Positions 1 to 8,069 of a DNA stretch of 64,000 bases are shown here, in pieces. The notes under the pieces were generated by a model. That model saw only the letters and a list, made by a program, of their open reading frames with translations. It did not search any database and was not told where the DNA came from. Within the stretch, counting starts at the first letter, position 1; each line of letters opens with the position of its first letter. Position numbers and translations under genes: made by a program. Source of the DNA: Streptomyces sp. Tu6071 (GTDB lineage Bacteria; Actinomycetota; Actinomycetes; Streptomycetales; Streptomycetaceae); contig NZ_CM001165.1 in the NCBI RefSeq assembly GCF_000213055.1, positions 682,001 through 746,000 on the forward strand, in the 5' to 3' direction.

Positions 1-30
1 GCGACCTGTTCCGCGTCGCCGTACGCACGA

Positions 31-62
31 CCGCCCCGTCCCGCGCGGGCGGGACGGGGCGG
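31..62. terminator. Strong GC hairpin at left edge
   Basis: The 12-base arms CCGCCCCGTCCC (31-42) and GGGACGGGGCGG (51-62) are perfect inverted complements around an 8-base loop. No T-run follows, as is usual in Streptomyces. It lies just beyond the stop of the efflux-pump gene that ends at 82 on the minus strand, so it probably terminates that transcript and possibly also one arriving from the left. Confidence 0.7.
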
Positions 63-81
63 CGTGCGTCGGCGGTGCGGC

Positions 82-1740
82 TCAGTCGCGGGGCGTGCCC
101 GGGGCCGTGCCGCTGTCGGAGGTCTCCTTGCCGAGCGCGACGGCGTCGCGCGGAGCCGCGGCCTGCTCGGGGACGACGGGGTCGGCGCCGCCCTCGGCGG
201 CGAGGCGCTCCATGCCGCTCGTGGTCTTGAGCGGCTTCTCCTTGATGAAGAGGACCGCGATGATCGCGAGGAAGGCGAAGGGCGTCGCGACGAGGAAGAG
301 GTCGCCGGTCGCCACGCCGTACGCGTGCTCGACGATGCCCTTGACCTGCGGCGGGAGCTTCGTCATGTCGGGGACGGAGTTGCCGCCGCCCTCGGCCGCG
401 GGGATGCCCGCGTCCTTGAAGCCCTTGCTCAGCTCGGTGCTGACCCGGTTGGCGAGGACCGCTCCGAGGACGCTCGTGCCGATCGTGCCGCCGAGGGAGC
501 GGAAGAAGGAGAGCACCGAGGTGGCCGCGCCGAGTTCGTGCGCGTCCACGTCGTTCTGGGCGGCGAGCACGAGGTTCTGCATCAGCATGCCGACGCCGAG
601 GCCCATGACGCCCATGTAGACGCTGAGCAGCCCGAAGTGGGTGTCGGAACCGATGGTCGAGAGCATGCCGAGACCGGCGGTCATGACGATCGCGCCCGCG
701 ACCAGGTAGATCTTCCACTTGCCCGTGGCGGAAATGATCTGCCCGGCGACGGTCGAGGAGACGAGCAGGCCGAAGATCATCGGCAGGCTCATGAGCCCGG
801 CGACGGTCGGCGACTTGCCGAGCGAGACCTGGAAGTACTGCGAGAGGAAGACGGTCCCCGCGAACATCGCGATACCGACGAGGAAGCTCGCCACGGTGGT
901 GAGGGTGACGGTGCGGTTGCGGAAGATGCCGAGCGGGATGATCGGTTCCTTCGCGCGGGTCTCGACCCACACGGCGAGCCCGAGCAGGACGACGCCGAGG
1001 CCGACCAGGAGCGCGGTCTCGGTCGAGGCCCAGTCGAACTTGTCGCCCGCGAGCGAGGTCCAGATCAGCAGGTCGCAGACGCCCGCGACGATGAGGAAGG
1101 CGCCGAGCCAGTCGATGCGGACCTCGCGGCGGATGGTGGGCAGCTTCAGGGTGCGCTGGAGCAGGACGATCCCGGCGAGCGCGAAGGGCACGCCGATGAA
1201 GAAGCACCAGCGCCAGCCGAGCCAGGAGGTGTCCACGAGGACGCCGCCGACGAGCGGGCCCGCGACGGTGCCGACCGCGAAGACGGCGCCGAAGATGCCC
1301 GCGTACTTGCCGAGGCGGCGCGGCGGGATGATCGCGGCCATGACGACCTGGGCGAGGGCGGTGAGACCGCCGCCGCCGATGCCCTGGAGGACGCGGCTGA
1401 TGATCAGCGTGACGACGTCCTGCGAGAAGCCGGCCACGAGCGAGCCGACGACGAAGAGGCCGAGCGAGAGCTGGAGGAGGAGCTTCTGGTTGAAGAGGTC
1501 GGCCAGCTTGCCCCACAGCGGCACCGTCGCGGTCATCGCGAGGAGTTCGGAGGTGACGACCCAGGTGTACGAGGACTGGCTCGCGCCGAGGTCGGCGATG
1601 ATGCGGGGCAGGGCGTTGGCGACGACGGTGCCCGCGAGGATGGCGACGAACATACCCGCCATCAGGCCCGACATCGCCTGGAGTATCTGGCGGTTGGTCA
1701 TGGAGGTCGGCGACGGCGCGGTCGCCTCGGCTGTGCTCAC
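82..1740 (-). CDS. DHA2-family (EmrB/QacA-type) MFS drug exporter
   Basis: A 552-residue, very hydrophobic protein with the 14-helix architecture expected of DHA2 drug:proton antiporters in the cytoplasmic membrane. Motif A-like GKLADLFNQK is near residues 77-86, and the antiporter motif C GAVFAVGTVAGPLVGG is near 151-166. The start is GTG, with an AAGGA ribosome binding site about 7 bases upstream. A TetR gene lies directly upstream on the same strand (gap about 205 bp) and is the obvious candidate regulator. The C-terminal tail (last ~50 residues) is hydrophilic and rich in Ala, Glu and Pro. The family call is firm; the substrate cannot be told. Confidence 0.92.
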   Translation of the reverse strand: MSTAEATAPSPTSMTNRQILQAMSGLMAGMFVAILAGTVVANALPRIIADLGASQSSYTWVVTSELLAMTATVPLWGKLADLFNQKLLLQLSLGLFVVGSLVAGFSQDVVTLIISRVLQGIGGGGLTALAQVVMAAIIPPRRLGKYAGIFGAVFAVGTVAGPLVGGVLVDTSWLGWRWCFFIGVPFALAGIVLLQRTLKLPTIRREVRIDWLGAFLIVAGVCDLLIWTSLAGDKFDWASTETALLVGLGVVLLGLAVWVETRAKEPIIPLGIFRNRTVTLTTVASFLVGIAMFAGTVFLSQYFQVSLGKSPTVAGLMSLPMIFGLLVSSTVAGQIISATGKWKIYLVAGAIVMTAGLGMLSTIGSDTHFGLLSVYMGVMGLGVGMLMQNLVLAAQNDVDAHELGAATSVLSFFRSLGGTIGTSVLGAVLANRVSTELSKGFKDAGIPAAEGGGNSVPDMTKLPPQVKGIVEHAYGVATGDLFLVATPFAFLAIIAVLFIKEKPLKTTSGMERLAAEGGADPVVPEQAAAPRDAVALGKETSDSGTAPGTPRD

Positions 1741-1945
1741 GTTGTCCTTCTTGAGAGGGAGACGGTGGTACGTGGGGGGACAGGGCGGAGCCCGTGCGGC
1801 GGTGCCGCGTCCGGGCCCCGGAGGGAACGGGCGGGGTCGCCGGGCTCCCGGGACGGTCGGGGTCGAGCGGTCGGTACGGGGATACGGGACGAGGACACCC
1901 GGGGCGGCGGACCGGCACCGCTTCCCGGTGGGGGCTGTCCGCCCG

Positions 1946-2653
1946 TCAGTCGGTGGGCCGCCGCAGTCCGGCGGCGAGGTGGGTGAAGACCTCGGCGAAG
2001 GTCTCCGCGAGGTCGGTGTCGGCGGGGCGCGCGCACCAGTGCTCGAAGGTGACGCGTACCGCCGTGTGGGCCACGGCGGCGAGGAGCCGGGCGAAGAGGG
2101 GGATGTCGGCGCCCGCCCACTCCCCCGGGTCCGCCGCGCCTTCGGGAGGGCTCGGCGGGGTGGGTGCCGGGGCCGGCGCGGTGCCGGGCGAGGTCCGCTC
2201 CAGCCAGGTGGCGACGGCGCGGGCGAGTTCCCGCTCGTCGCTGGAGTACGCGTTGAGGCCGCGCACGATGAGGTGCGGGGAGCGCTGGAAGACCTCGAAC
2301 TGGAGGTTCAGCAGTTCCTGCCGTTCCTCGAAGCCCGTCAGCTCGCCGACGAACGCGGAGCGGACCGCCTCCAGCGGTGACAGTTCGGCGGGGGCGGCGC
2401 GGACCGCCTCGTGAATGCGCTCCGAGACGCCTTCGTCGATGACGACGAACGCGTCGTCATGGCTGGCGAAGTAGTTGAAGAAGGTACGGGGCGAGACCCC
2501 GGCGGCCTCGCTGATCGCCTCGACCGTGACGTTCTCGGCCCCGTGCTCCGCGGCGAGCCGGATGGCGGCCTCGGCGAGGGCGGCGCGGGTCGCGCGCTTC
2601 TTCCGCTGCCGGAGCCCGCCGCCGGGCGCGTGGTCGTTCGTCACGCCCTGCAT
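1946..2653 (-). CDS. TetR-family transcriptional regulator
   Basis: A 235-residue protein when started at the ATG at 2653. The N-terminal TetR helix-turn-helix runs over about residues 15-65, with AAEHGAENVTVEAISEAAGV followed by SPRTFFNYFASHDD, a classic TetR_N ending. The C-terminal half is the variable ligand-binding domain and contains an Ala/Pro-rich loop (APAPAPTPPSPPEG). An alternative GTG start at 2644 exists. Neither start has a good Shine-Dalgarno, so the mRNA may be leaderless. A 13-bp perfect palindrome sits 13 bp upstream of the ATG and is a likely autoregulatory operator. The gene is followed on the same strand by the DHA2 pump it probably represses. Confidence 0.9.
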   Translation of the reverse strand: MQGVTNDHAPGGGLRQRKKRATRAALAEAAIRLAAEHGAENVTVEAISEAAGVSPRTFFNYFASHDDAFVVIDEGVSERIHEAVRAAPAELSPLEAVRSAFVGELTGFEERQELLNLQFEVFQRSPHLIVRGLNAYSSDERELARAVATWLERTSPGTAPAPAPTPPSPPEGAADPGEWAGADIPLFARLLAAVAHTAVRVTFEHWCARPADTDLAETFAEVFTHLAAGLRRPTD

Positions 2654-2665
2654 AGTAGGCAAAAA

Positions 2666-2678
2666 TGCAGAGTCTGCA
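2666..2678. promoter_or_regulatory. Candidate TetR operator palindrome
   Basis: TGCAGA-g-TCTGCA is a perfect dyad in an A-rich patch (AAAAATGCAGA...TCTGCAAAAT) that stands out in this GC-rich DNA. It lies 13 bp upstream of the tetR ATG, where it would overlap the tetR promoter. Confidence 0.6.
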
Positions 2679-2919
2679 AAATGCTCCGGCGTGCGGGCGG
2701 TCGACCAGCGCGAACGGCGCCTCCGCGCGCCGGGCACGGCGAGGGCCCGGCGGTCAGCCGGAGCAACAGCGCGCGGACGCGGGGCGACTGGGGTGCGGCG
2801 GGATCAGCTTGTTGAGCCCCGGCTCGCGGAAGCGGGTGCACCTCACCACAGAGCCCAACGGCGAGTGCCAGGTCGGCACGGGAGGGGAACGACGGTTTGG
2901 ACGAGCCGCGGCCCGCTCC

Positions 2920-3222
2920 TCACAGCGGCGGCGCGCCGTTCCCCGTCGCCCGGCCCGATTCCCGCGTGTCCTCGCTGACCCACTCCAGCAGGATCTCCCC
3001 CTCGGCGCCGGTCGGGAGGCGCAGGAGGAGGGCCAGGCCGCTCAGGTCCGCGAGGGCGCGGGAGCCCGCCGCCGCCTCCAGGGTCGCGGTCCAGGGTTCG
3101 CCGCGGCCCTCGGGGCCGTCCGAGGGCTCCAGGACCGTGAGGGACACGACCACGTCGATGCCGGCCGCGCTCACCCCCGTGCCCTCGCCGAGCAGCAGGG
3201 CGGGACCTTGGTAGCTGCGCAT
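2920..3222 (-). CDS. Small DUF4873-like protein
   Basis: A 100-residue protein starting at ATG 3222, preceded by a GAGGAG ribosome binding site. The order YQGPALLLGEGTGV, then a beta-rich core (IDVVVSLTVLEPSDGPEGRG-EPWTATLEAA), recalls the short beta-barrel domain DUF4873 common in actinomycetes; this is recognition by pattern, not a search. There is no signal peptide or membrane segment. Neighbouring genes point in other directions, and the 103-residue gene to the right is divergent, so this appears monocistronic. Function unknown. Confidence 0.68.
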   Translation of the reverse strand: MRSYQGPALLLGEGTGVSAAGIDVVVSLTVLEPSDGPEGRGEPWTATLEAAAGSRALADLSGLALLLRLPTGAEGEILLEWVSEDTRESGRATGNGAPPL

Positions 3223-3438
3223 GCGCGTTCTCCTCTCCGCCTCTCTCCGCCTCCAGGCTGCTCCGGGTGGGCCGGGGACGCATCCCGGCGAGACACATCC
3301 CGGCGGCCCGGGGCGCACGGGACCACTTCGACACCTTCGTACCGTTTGACAGATATGGCCGCGATGGGACGCTGGAGAGTGCGGGTACCGCAGTCGCGCG
3401 CCCCGTAGGCCGGGGCCCCGCACCACCCAGGAGGCCGC

Positions 3439-3750
3439 ATGTCGAAGCACCACCGCTCCCAGTCCGAGGAGAACAGCCCCCGTCGCGGGATGCCCCGCAG
3501 GCCCGACGACGACCGGCTCGCCGCGCGTGCGGAGGAGGAGCGGGTGCGGGCCGGGCTCGACGCGTACGACCCCGCCGACGTACCTCCGGCGACGGACACG
3601 AATCCGCCCGGGCGGGTGACGGAGAGCCCCGAGTACCGCGACGAGAAGACGGAGCTCGACCGCGAGGTCCGCAGGGGCGAGGCGCGCCCGGACCAGCTGG
3701 AGGCCCGCAAGGAGCGCGACCCGTACCCGCCCACGCACTACGACGACTGA
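3439..3750 (+). CDS. Small hydrophilic conserved protein
   Basis: A 103-residue, highly charged protein (MSKHHRSQSEEN... ending PPTHYDD) with no cysteine, no membrane segment and few hydrophobic residues, so it is probably disordered. The ATG follows a CAGGAGG ribosome binding site by 6 bases. Codon use is normal for Streptomyces, which supports a real gene. It is divergent from the DUF4873-like gene and is followed at once by the large hairpin at 3773-3821. I do not recognise a named family; proteins of this look are common in Streptomyces genomes. Function unknown. Confidence 0.7.
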   Translation: MSKHHRSQSEENSPRRGMPRRPDDDRLAARAEEERVRAGLDAYDPADVPPATDTNPPGRVTESPEYRDEKTELDREVRRGEARPDQLEARKERDPYPPTHYDD

Positions 3751-3772
3751 GCGGGACCCGCGCGGGAGGAAC

Positions 3773-3821
3773 GGCGGCGCGGCACGGACAAGGGCGTGAG
3801 CCCGGTCCGTGCCGCGCCGCC
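3773..3821 (+). terminator. 17-bp perfect-stem terminator
   Basis: GGCGGCGCGGCACGGAC (3773-3789) pairs perfectly with GTCCGTGCCGCGCCGCC (3805-3821). The 15-base loop itself holds GGGC-GTGA-GCCC, making an extended hairpin. It begins 23 bp after the stop of the 103-residue gene. Its descending arm overlaps the first unit of the tandem repeat that follows. Confidence 0.8.
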
Positions 3822-3930
3822 TTCGCACACGCCGCGCCGCCTTCGCACACGCCGCGCCGCCTTCGCACACGCCGCGCCGCCTTCGCACACGCCGCACCCC
3901 CCTCGCACGTGCCGCACCGCCCCCGTGTAC
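3811..3930 (+). repeat. 20-bp tandem repeat array
   Basis: Four identical 20-base units GCCGCGCCGCCTTCGCACAC occupy 3811-3830, 3831-3850, 3851-3870 and 3871-3890. Two decayed units follow at 3891-3910 and 3911-3930. The first 11 bases of each unit equal part of the descending arm of the upstream hairpin, so each copy could pair with the same ascending arm. A period of 20 is not a multiple of 3, which argues against coding. Confidence 0.92.
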
Positions 3931-4461
3931 GGCGCCCCGCCTTCGCCCCAACGCCCCGTCTCAGTAAGTGAGTTAAGCGGGCCCGACCACGCGGGCGTAC
4001 GCCGGTCCGGGGAGACGCGAGGGCGGCGCGCGCCGCCCTCGGCCGCGCGGGGACGCCTGCCGCCGCAGTTTCCGGCCATCCAGGGCTCAAACCTGGTGAT
4101 CTATGCGCGTCAAAGGTGCGGGTCCCGGGAGGAAGAGGAGGGAAACGGGCGGTCCGGACGATTCAGCGGGCGGCGACATTGCGGGCACATGTCGACGGGG
4201 GACGAAGCGGGGCTTTCCCGGCCGGACGGCAAGCGGCTTCTTTTCCAATTCTTTCCCCGGGAACGGGTCCGCATAGCGACCCCGCGCGTCCGGGAGCCGA
4301 ACGGAATCCGCCAACCTCGTGATGCGCACCTGACATTCAGCGGCCGGGGCTGCCACAGTCTCCCTCGGCCAGCGGTCGGCACGCTCCTTCCCCACCGCCC
4401 ACCGCGGGCCCTTCGTCACCCCACCGGCCGCCTGTGCGCGGCCCGTTGAAGGAGCCCTTCC
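3931..4461. other. Non-coding stretch upstream of the protease gene
   Basis: About 530 bp between the repeat array and the metalloprotease start. Small reading frames on both strands lack ribosome binding sites and recognisable products. The part from about 4080 to 4330 is less GC-rich than its surroundings and presumably carries the protease promoter, but I cannot point to convincing -35/-10 hexamers. Confidence 0.5.
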
Positions 4462-6501
4462 TTGAGACGAACCTCCTCCCGCCGCGCCGCCGCCACCGGC
4501 GGCGCACTGCTCGCGGTCTCCGCGCTGCTGACCGCCGCGATGCAGACGGGCGTGGCCACCGCCGCGCCCTCCCCCACCGGGAAAGCCGCCTCGGCGGCCA
4601 GGCCGGGAGCCCTGCCGGCGAAGCTGTCCCCCGCACAGCGCGCCGAACTCATCGCCAAGGCACAGAAGAAGAGCGCCGCGACGGCGGGCGAACTGAGCCT
4701 CGGCGCCCAGGAGAAGCTGGTCGCCCGCGATGTGATCAAGGACCAGGACGGCACGCTGCACACGCGCTACGAGCGCACGTACGACGGACTGCCCGTCCTC
4801 GGCGGCGACCTGGTCGTCACCACGAACCCGGCCGGTGAGACCGGCAAGGTCGTACGGGCCTCGCAGGCGAAGCTCAGCGGCGTGAAGACCACCGCGAAGG
4901 TCCCCGCGGCGACGGCGCAGAAGCAGGCGCTCGGCGCGGCGAAGGCGCAGGGCGCCGCGAAGCCGGCGACCGACCAGGCGCCGCGCAAGGTCGTGTGGCT
5001 CGCCGAGGGCAAGCCCGTACTCGCGTACGAGACCGTGATCGGCGGGCTCCAGGAGGACGGCACGCCCAACGAACTGCACGTCGTGACGGACGCCGCGACG
5101 GGCGCGAAGCTGTACGAGTACCAGGGCATCGAGAACGGCACGGCCAACACGCAGTACAGCGGCACAGTGACGATCAGCACCACGAAGTCGGGTTCGACGT
5201 ACAACCTGACGGACGCGACGCGCGGCGGCCACAAGACGTACACCCTCGCCAACAAGACCTCGGGCACCGGGACGCTCGTCTCCGGTCCCGACGACGTGTG
5301 GGGCGACGGGAAGGGCACCACTCCCGAGACGGCGGCGGCCGACGCGGCCTACGGCGCGCAGGAGACGTGGGACTTCTACAAGAACACCTTCGGGCGCAGC
5401 GGTATCCGCGGTGACGGCGTGGCCGCCTACTCGCGGGTGCACTACGGCAACCAGTACGTCAACGCGTTCTGGGACGACAGCTGCTTCTGCATGACGTACG
5501 GGGACGGGGCGGGCAACGCCGCGCCGCTCACCGCGCTCGACGTCGCGGGCCACGAGATGAGCCACGGCGTCACCTCGGAGACCGCGGGCCTCAACTACAG
5601 CGGCGAGTCCGGCGGTCTCAACGAGGCGACGAGCGACATCTTCGGGACGGGGGTGGAGTTCTACTCCAACACCGCGACCGACCCCGGTGACTACCTCATC
5701 GGCGAGAAGATCGACATCAACGGCGACGGCACCCCGCTGCGCTACATGGACAAGCCCAGCAAGGACGGCGCCTCGGCCGACAACTGGTCGTCCACGCTCG
5801 GCAACAAGGACGTGCACTACTCCTCGGGCCCCGCGAACCACTTCTTCTACCTCCTCTCGGAGGGCAGCGGCGCCAAGACCGTCAACGGCGTGAGCTATAA
5901 CTCGCCGACGTACGACGGGCTTCCGGTCACCGGCATCGGCCGGGACAAGGCGCTCCAGATCTGGTACAAGGCGCTCACCACGCAGTTCACCTCCACCACC
6001 AACTACGCGGGCGCCAGGACCGGCACGCTCGCGGCGGCCTCCTCGCTCTACGGGGCGACCTCGGCCGAGTACAAGGCGGTGCAGGACGCCTGGGCGGCGA
6101 TCAACGTCGGCGCCCGCTCCGGCGGCGGCACGGACCCGGGCAACGGCGGCGGGACGGTGTTCACCTCCACCACCAAGGTCGCGATACCGGACGCCGGTTC
6201 GGCCGTCACCTCCTCGCTCGCGGTGACGGGTCGCAGCGGCAACGCGCCGTCGAACCTGTCGGTCGCGGTGGACATCACGCACACCTACCGCGGTGACCTC
6301 GTGGTGGACCTCGTCGCCCCGAACGGCACGAGCTACCGGCTCAAGAACTCCAGCTCCTCGGACTCGGCGGACAACGTCAAGGCCACCTACACCGTCAACG
6401 CCTCCTCGGTCGCCGCCAACGGCACGTGGAAGCTCAAGGTGCAGGACGTCTACTCGGGCGACAAGGGCACCATCAACGGCTGGTCGCTGACCTTCCCGTA
6501 A
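4462..6501 (+). CDS. Secreted M4 (thermolysin-family) zinc metalloprotease with P domain
   Basis: A 679-residue secreted endopeptidase precursor. The start is TTG, 7 bases after GAAGGAG. A twin-arginine-free Sec-like signal peptide (about residues 1-36) ends ATA|AP. A FTP/PepSY propeptide follows to about residue 200. The M4 catalytic domain carries the zinc motif HEMSH (364-368), the third zinc ligand Glu388 in NEATSD, and catalytic His460 in GPANHFF, so the active site looks intact. After a Gly-rich linker (GGGTDPGNGGGT) a P/Homo B domain fills about residues 570-679, as in many actinomycete and gamma-proteobacterial M4 enzymes. It stands alone and is followed by a perfect terminator. Confidence 0.95.
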   Translation: MRRTSSRRAAATGGALLAVSALLTAAMQTGVATAAPSPTGKAASAARPGALPAKLSPAQRAELIAKAQKKSAATAGELSLGAQEKLVARDVIKDQDGTLHTRYERTYDGLPVLGGDLVVTTNPAGETGKVVRASQAKLSGVKTTAKVPAATAQKQALGAAKAQGAAKPATDQAPRKVVWLAEGKPVLAYETVIGGLQEDGTPNELHVVTDAATGAKLYEYQGIENGTANTQYSGTVTISTTKSGSTYNLTDATRGGHKTYTLANKTSGTGTLVSGPDDVWGDGKGTTPETAAADAAYGAQETWDFYKNTFGRSGIRGDGVAAYSRVHYGNQYVNAFWDDSCFCMTYGDGAGNAAPLTALDVAGHEMSHGVTSETAGLNYSGESGGLNEATSDIFGTGVEFYSNTATDPGDYLIGEKIDINGDGTPLRYMDKPSKDGASADNWSSTLGNKDVHYSSGPANHFFYLLSEGSGAKTVNGVSYNSPTYDGLPVTGIGRDKALQIWYKALTTQFTSTTNYAGARTGTLAAASSLYGATSAEYKAVQDAWAAINVGARSGGGTDPGNGGGTVFTSTTKVAIPDAGSAVTSSLAVTGRSGNAPSNLSVAVDITHTYRGDLVVDLVAPNGTSYRLKNSSSSDSADNVKATYTVNASSVAANGTWKLKVQDVYSGDKGTINGWSLTFP

Positions 6502-6546
6502 ACCCCCTCGCAAGATCTCGGCGGAACTGGACCCCCCGCCGGACGC

Positions 6547-6579
6547 GACGCCCCGGCCACCTCAGGTGGCCGGGGCGTC
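6547..6579 (+). terminator. 16-bp stem terminator after the protease gene
   Basis: GACGCCCCGGCCACCT (6547-6562) is a perfect complement of AGGTGGCCGGGGCGTC (6564-6579), with a single base between the arms. It sits between two convergent genes and can serve both. Confidence 0.85.
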
Positions 6580-6635
6580 GTCCCGTATCAACTGCCTTTA
6601 CCGAAAGGGGGTTTCCCCTCTGTGCCGGGCGTCCG

Positions 6636-7781
6636 TCAGCCCACCACTCCCCACTCCCCCACGTCCCCCGGCGCCTGCCCCCGCGCCGCCGCCCGCTGCC
6701 GCCGGGCCGGTTCGCCCCGGTGGAGGAGGTCCCGGACCACCGCATTGACCTCCTCCTCGTCCCCGAGGTCCGCGAGCGCCTCGCCGACGTGGGCGAGCAG
6801 GGCCGCGACCGCTTCGCCCGCCGGTACGGCCGTGCCGCTCTCCGGGTGGACGAGCGAGCCGCCGAGCCCGTACCGCGCCGCGGTCCACAGCGCGGCGGCG
6901 ACGTCGTGCGCCGGGACCGGCGCCGGGACGCGGCCCGCCGCGCGCTCGCGCAGCGCCGTGACGACGAGCGCGCGCGTGAGCCCTGCCTGCGCGGCGACCT
7001 CGCGCACGGTCGGCATGACATCGGCGACGCGCACCTCCAGCGTCGGGACGTGCGCGGACGGGCGGGCGAGCCAGTAGGCGTTGCGGGCGCGTTCAGGGAG
7101 GACACCGGTCGCGAAGAGCCTGCGGTGCGTCGCGTCGTAGTCGGCCGCGTCCGTGAAGTACGGCGGGATCTGCGTGGTGGGCCAGCGCGAGAGGACCATG
7201 GTGCGCCAGCTCGCGAAGCCGGTGTCGACGCCGTGTTCGTAGGGGGAGTTCGCCGAGAGGGCGAGGAGCACGGGCAGCCAGGGGCGGACGTGGTCGAGGG
7301 CGTGCACCGCGGCCTCGCGGTCGGGGACGCCGACGTGGATGTGGCAGCCGCAGGTCTCGGTGCCCTGGGCGAGGAGGCGGTAGAGCCCGGCGACGTCGCG
7401 GTAGTGCGGAGCCTCCGTCGGGGTGCGGGGCGGGGCCTGGCGTGCCGCCGTGCCGTGGGCGAGGACACGGCAGCCGGCCTTTCCCGCCGCCTCGACGAGG
7501 CGCTCGCGCGCGGCGGAGACCTCGGCCCGCAGCTCGGGCAGGCCCGCGCACACCGGGCTCGTGGTCTCGATCATGCTGCTGAGCAGTTCGCGCTGCGGGA
7601 CCGTCACCGCTCCCTTGGGGTGGAGCCTGTGGTGCACGTCGAGCACCCGTTCGGCGGCGTCGACCGGGACCAGGGTCTCGGCGTCGACCAGCAGGAACTC
7701 CTCCTCGGCGCCGAGGGTGGGGGGTGCGCTGTGGGCCGCGGGTAAGCCCGCGCCCCCGCTCTGCGTTGCGCTGGCGGGCAT
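6636..7781 (-). CDS. Carboxylate-amine ligase (YbdK / GCS2 family)
   Basis: A 381-residue protein starting at ATG 7781 after a GAGGAG site; the frame stays open further upstream but has no ribosome binding site there. The N-terminal GAEEEFLLVDAET and the central ETCGCHIHVGVPD motifs mark the glutamate-cysteine ligase type 2 superfamily (metal/ATP site). Family members include weak gamma-glutamylcysteine ligases, and in actinomycetes many have no proven substrate. The C-terminal part is charged and helical. It is monocistronic, convergent with the protease gene and divergent from the thiamine riboswitch. The substrate is open. Confidence 0.85.
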   Translation of the reverse strand: MPASATQSGGAGLPAAHSAPPTLGAEEEFLLVDAETLVPVDAAERVLDVHHRLHPKGAVTVPQRELLSSMIETTSPVCAGLPELRAEVSAARERLVEAAGKAGCRVLAHGTAARQAPPRTPTEAPHYRDVAGLYRLLAQGTETCGCHIHVGVPDREAAVHALDHVRPWLPVLLALSANSPYEHGVDTGFASWRTMVLSRWPTTQIPPYFTDAADYDATHRRLFATGVLPERARNAYWLARPSAHVPTLEVRVADVMPTVREVAAQAGLTRALVVTALRERAAGRVPAPVPAHDVAAALWTAARYGLGGSLVHPESGTAVPAGEAVAALLAHVGEALADLGDEEEVNAVVRDLLHRGEPARRQRAAARGQAPGDVGEWGVVG

Positions 7782-7988
7782 GCGGCAGCTCCTCGTGAAG
7801 TGGAGTGGGACGCGGGAGGCCCGAACGGCGGGCCCCGGGGCCGGGCCTATCCACTTTGCCGCCGGCGGAAAGGTCGCAGGAGAGCGCATACGGGGCGCCC
7901 CGGCGCACGGAGGCCGTGCTTCCGCGATCCGGGGGCGCGAAGGTCCTTCGCGGCGCCGCGCGACCAGGCGTTACGCTGGCGGCATCAC

Positions 7989-8066
7989 CGGACACGGGGT
8001 GCCCCGCCAGGGGCTGAGATCACACCCGTCGAACCTGAACCAGCTCGTACTGGCGGAGGGATGTCT
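7989..8066 (+). ncRNA. TPP riboswitch (THI element)
   Basis: The sequence contains the hallmark conserved blocks in order: GGGGTGCCC near 7995, GGGCTGAGATCACACCC (8011-8027), GAACCTGAACCAG (8031-8043) and the closing GGCGGAGGGATGTC (8052-8065). The 3' strand of helix P1 overlaps the GGAGGG ribosome binding site of the next gene, so TPP binding probably blocks translation initiation. It controls cytX-thiM-thiE, a thiamine-salvage operon. Confidence 0.95.
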
Positions 8067-8069
8067 TCC

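Noticed and set aside
64..2414. Long plus-strand open frames (up to 640 codons) opposite the efflux pump and tetR genes
   Set aside because: They are antisense shadows caused by GC-biased third positions; translations are Arg/Asp/Glu-rich with no family resemblance and no ribosome binding sites.
3346..3390. TTGACA (3346-3351) as a -35 box for the 103-residue gene
   Set aside because: No acceptable -10 hexamer lies 16-19 bp downstream, so a promoter call is not supported.
3811..3930. CRISPR-like array
   Set aside because: Units are directly contiguous with no spacers, and 20 bp is too short; it is a simple tandem repeat.
4110..4382. Possible 90-residue minus-strand gene upstream of the protease
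   Set aside because: No ribosome binding site, no recognisable product, and composition like the many random frames here.
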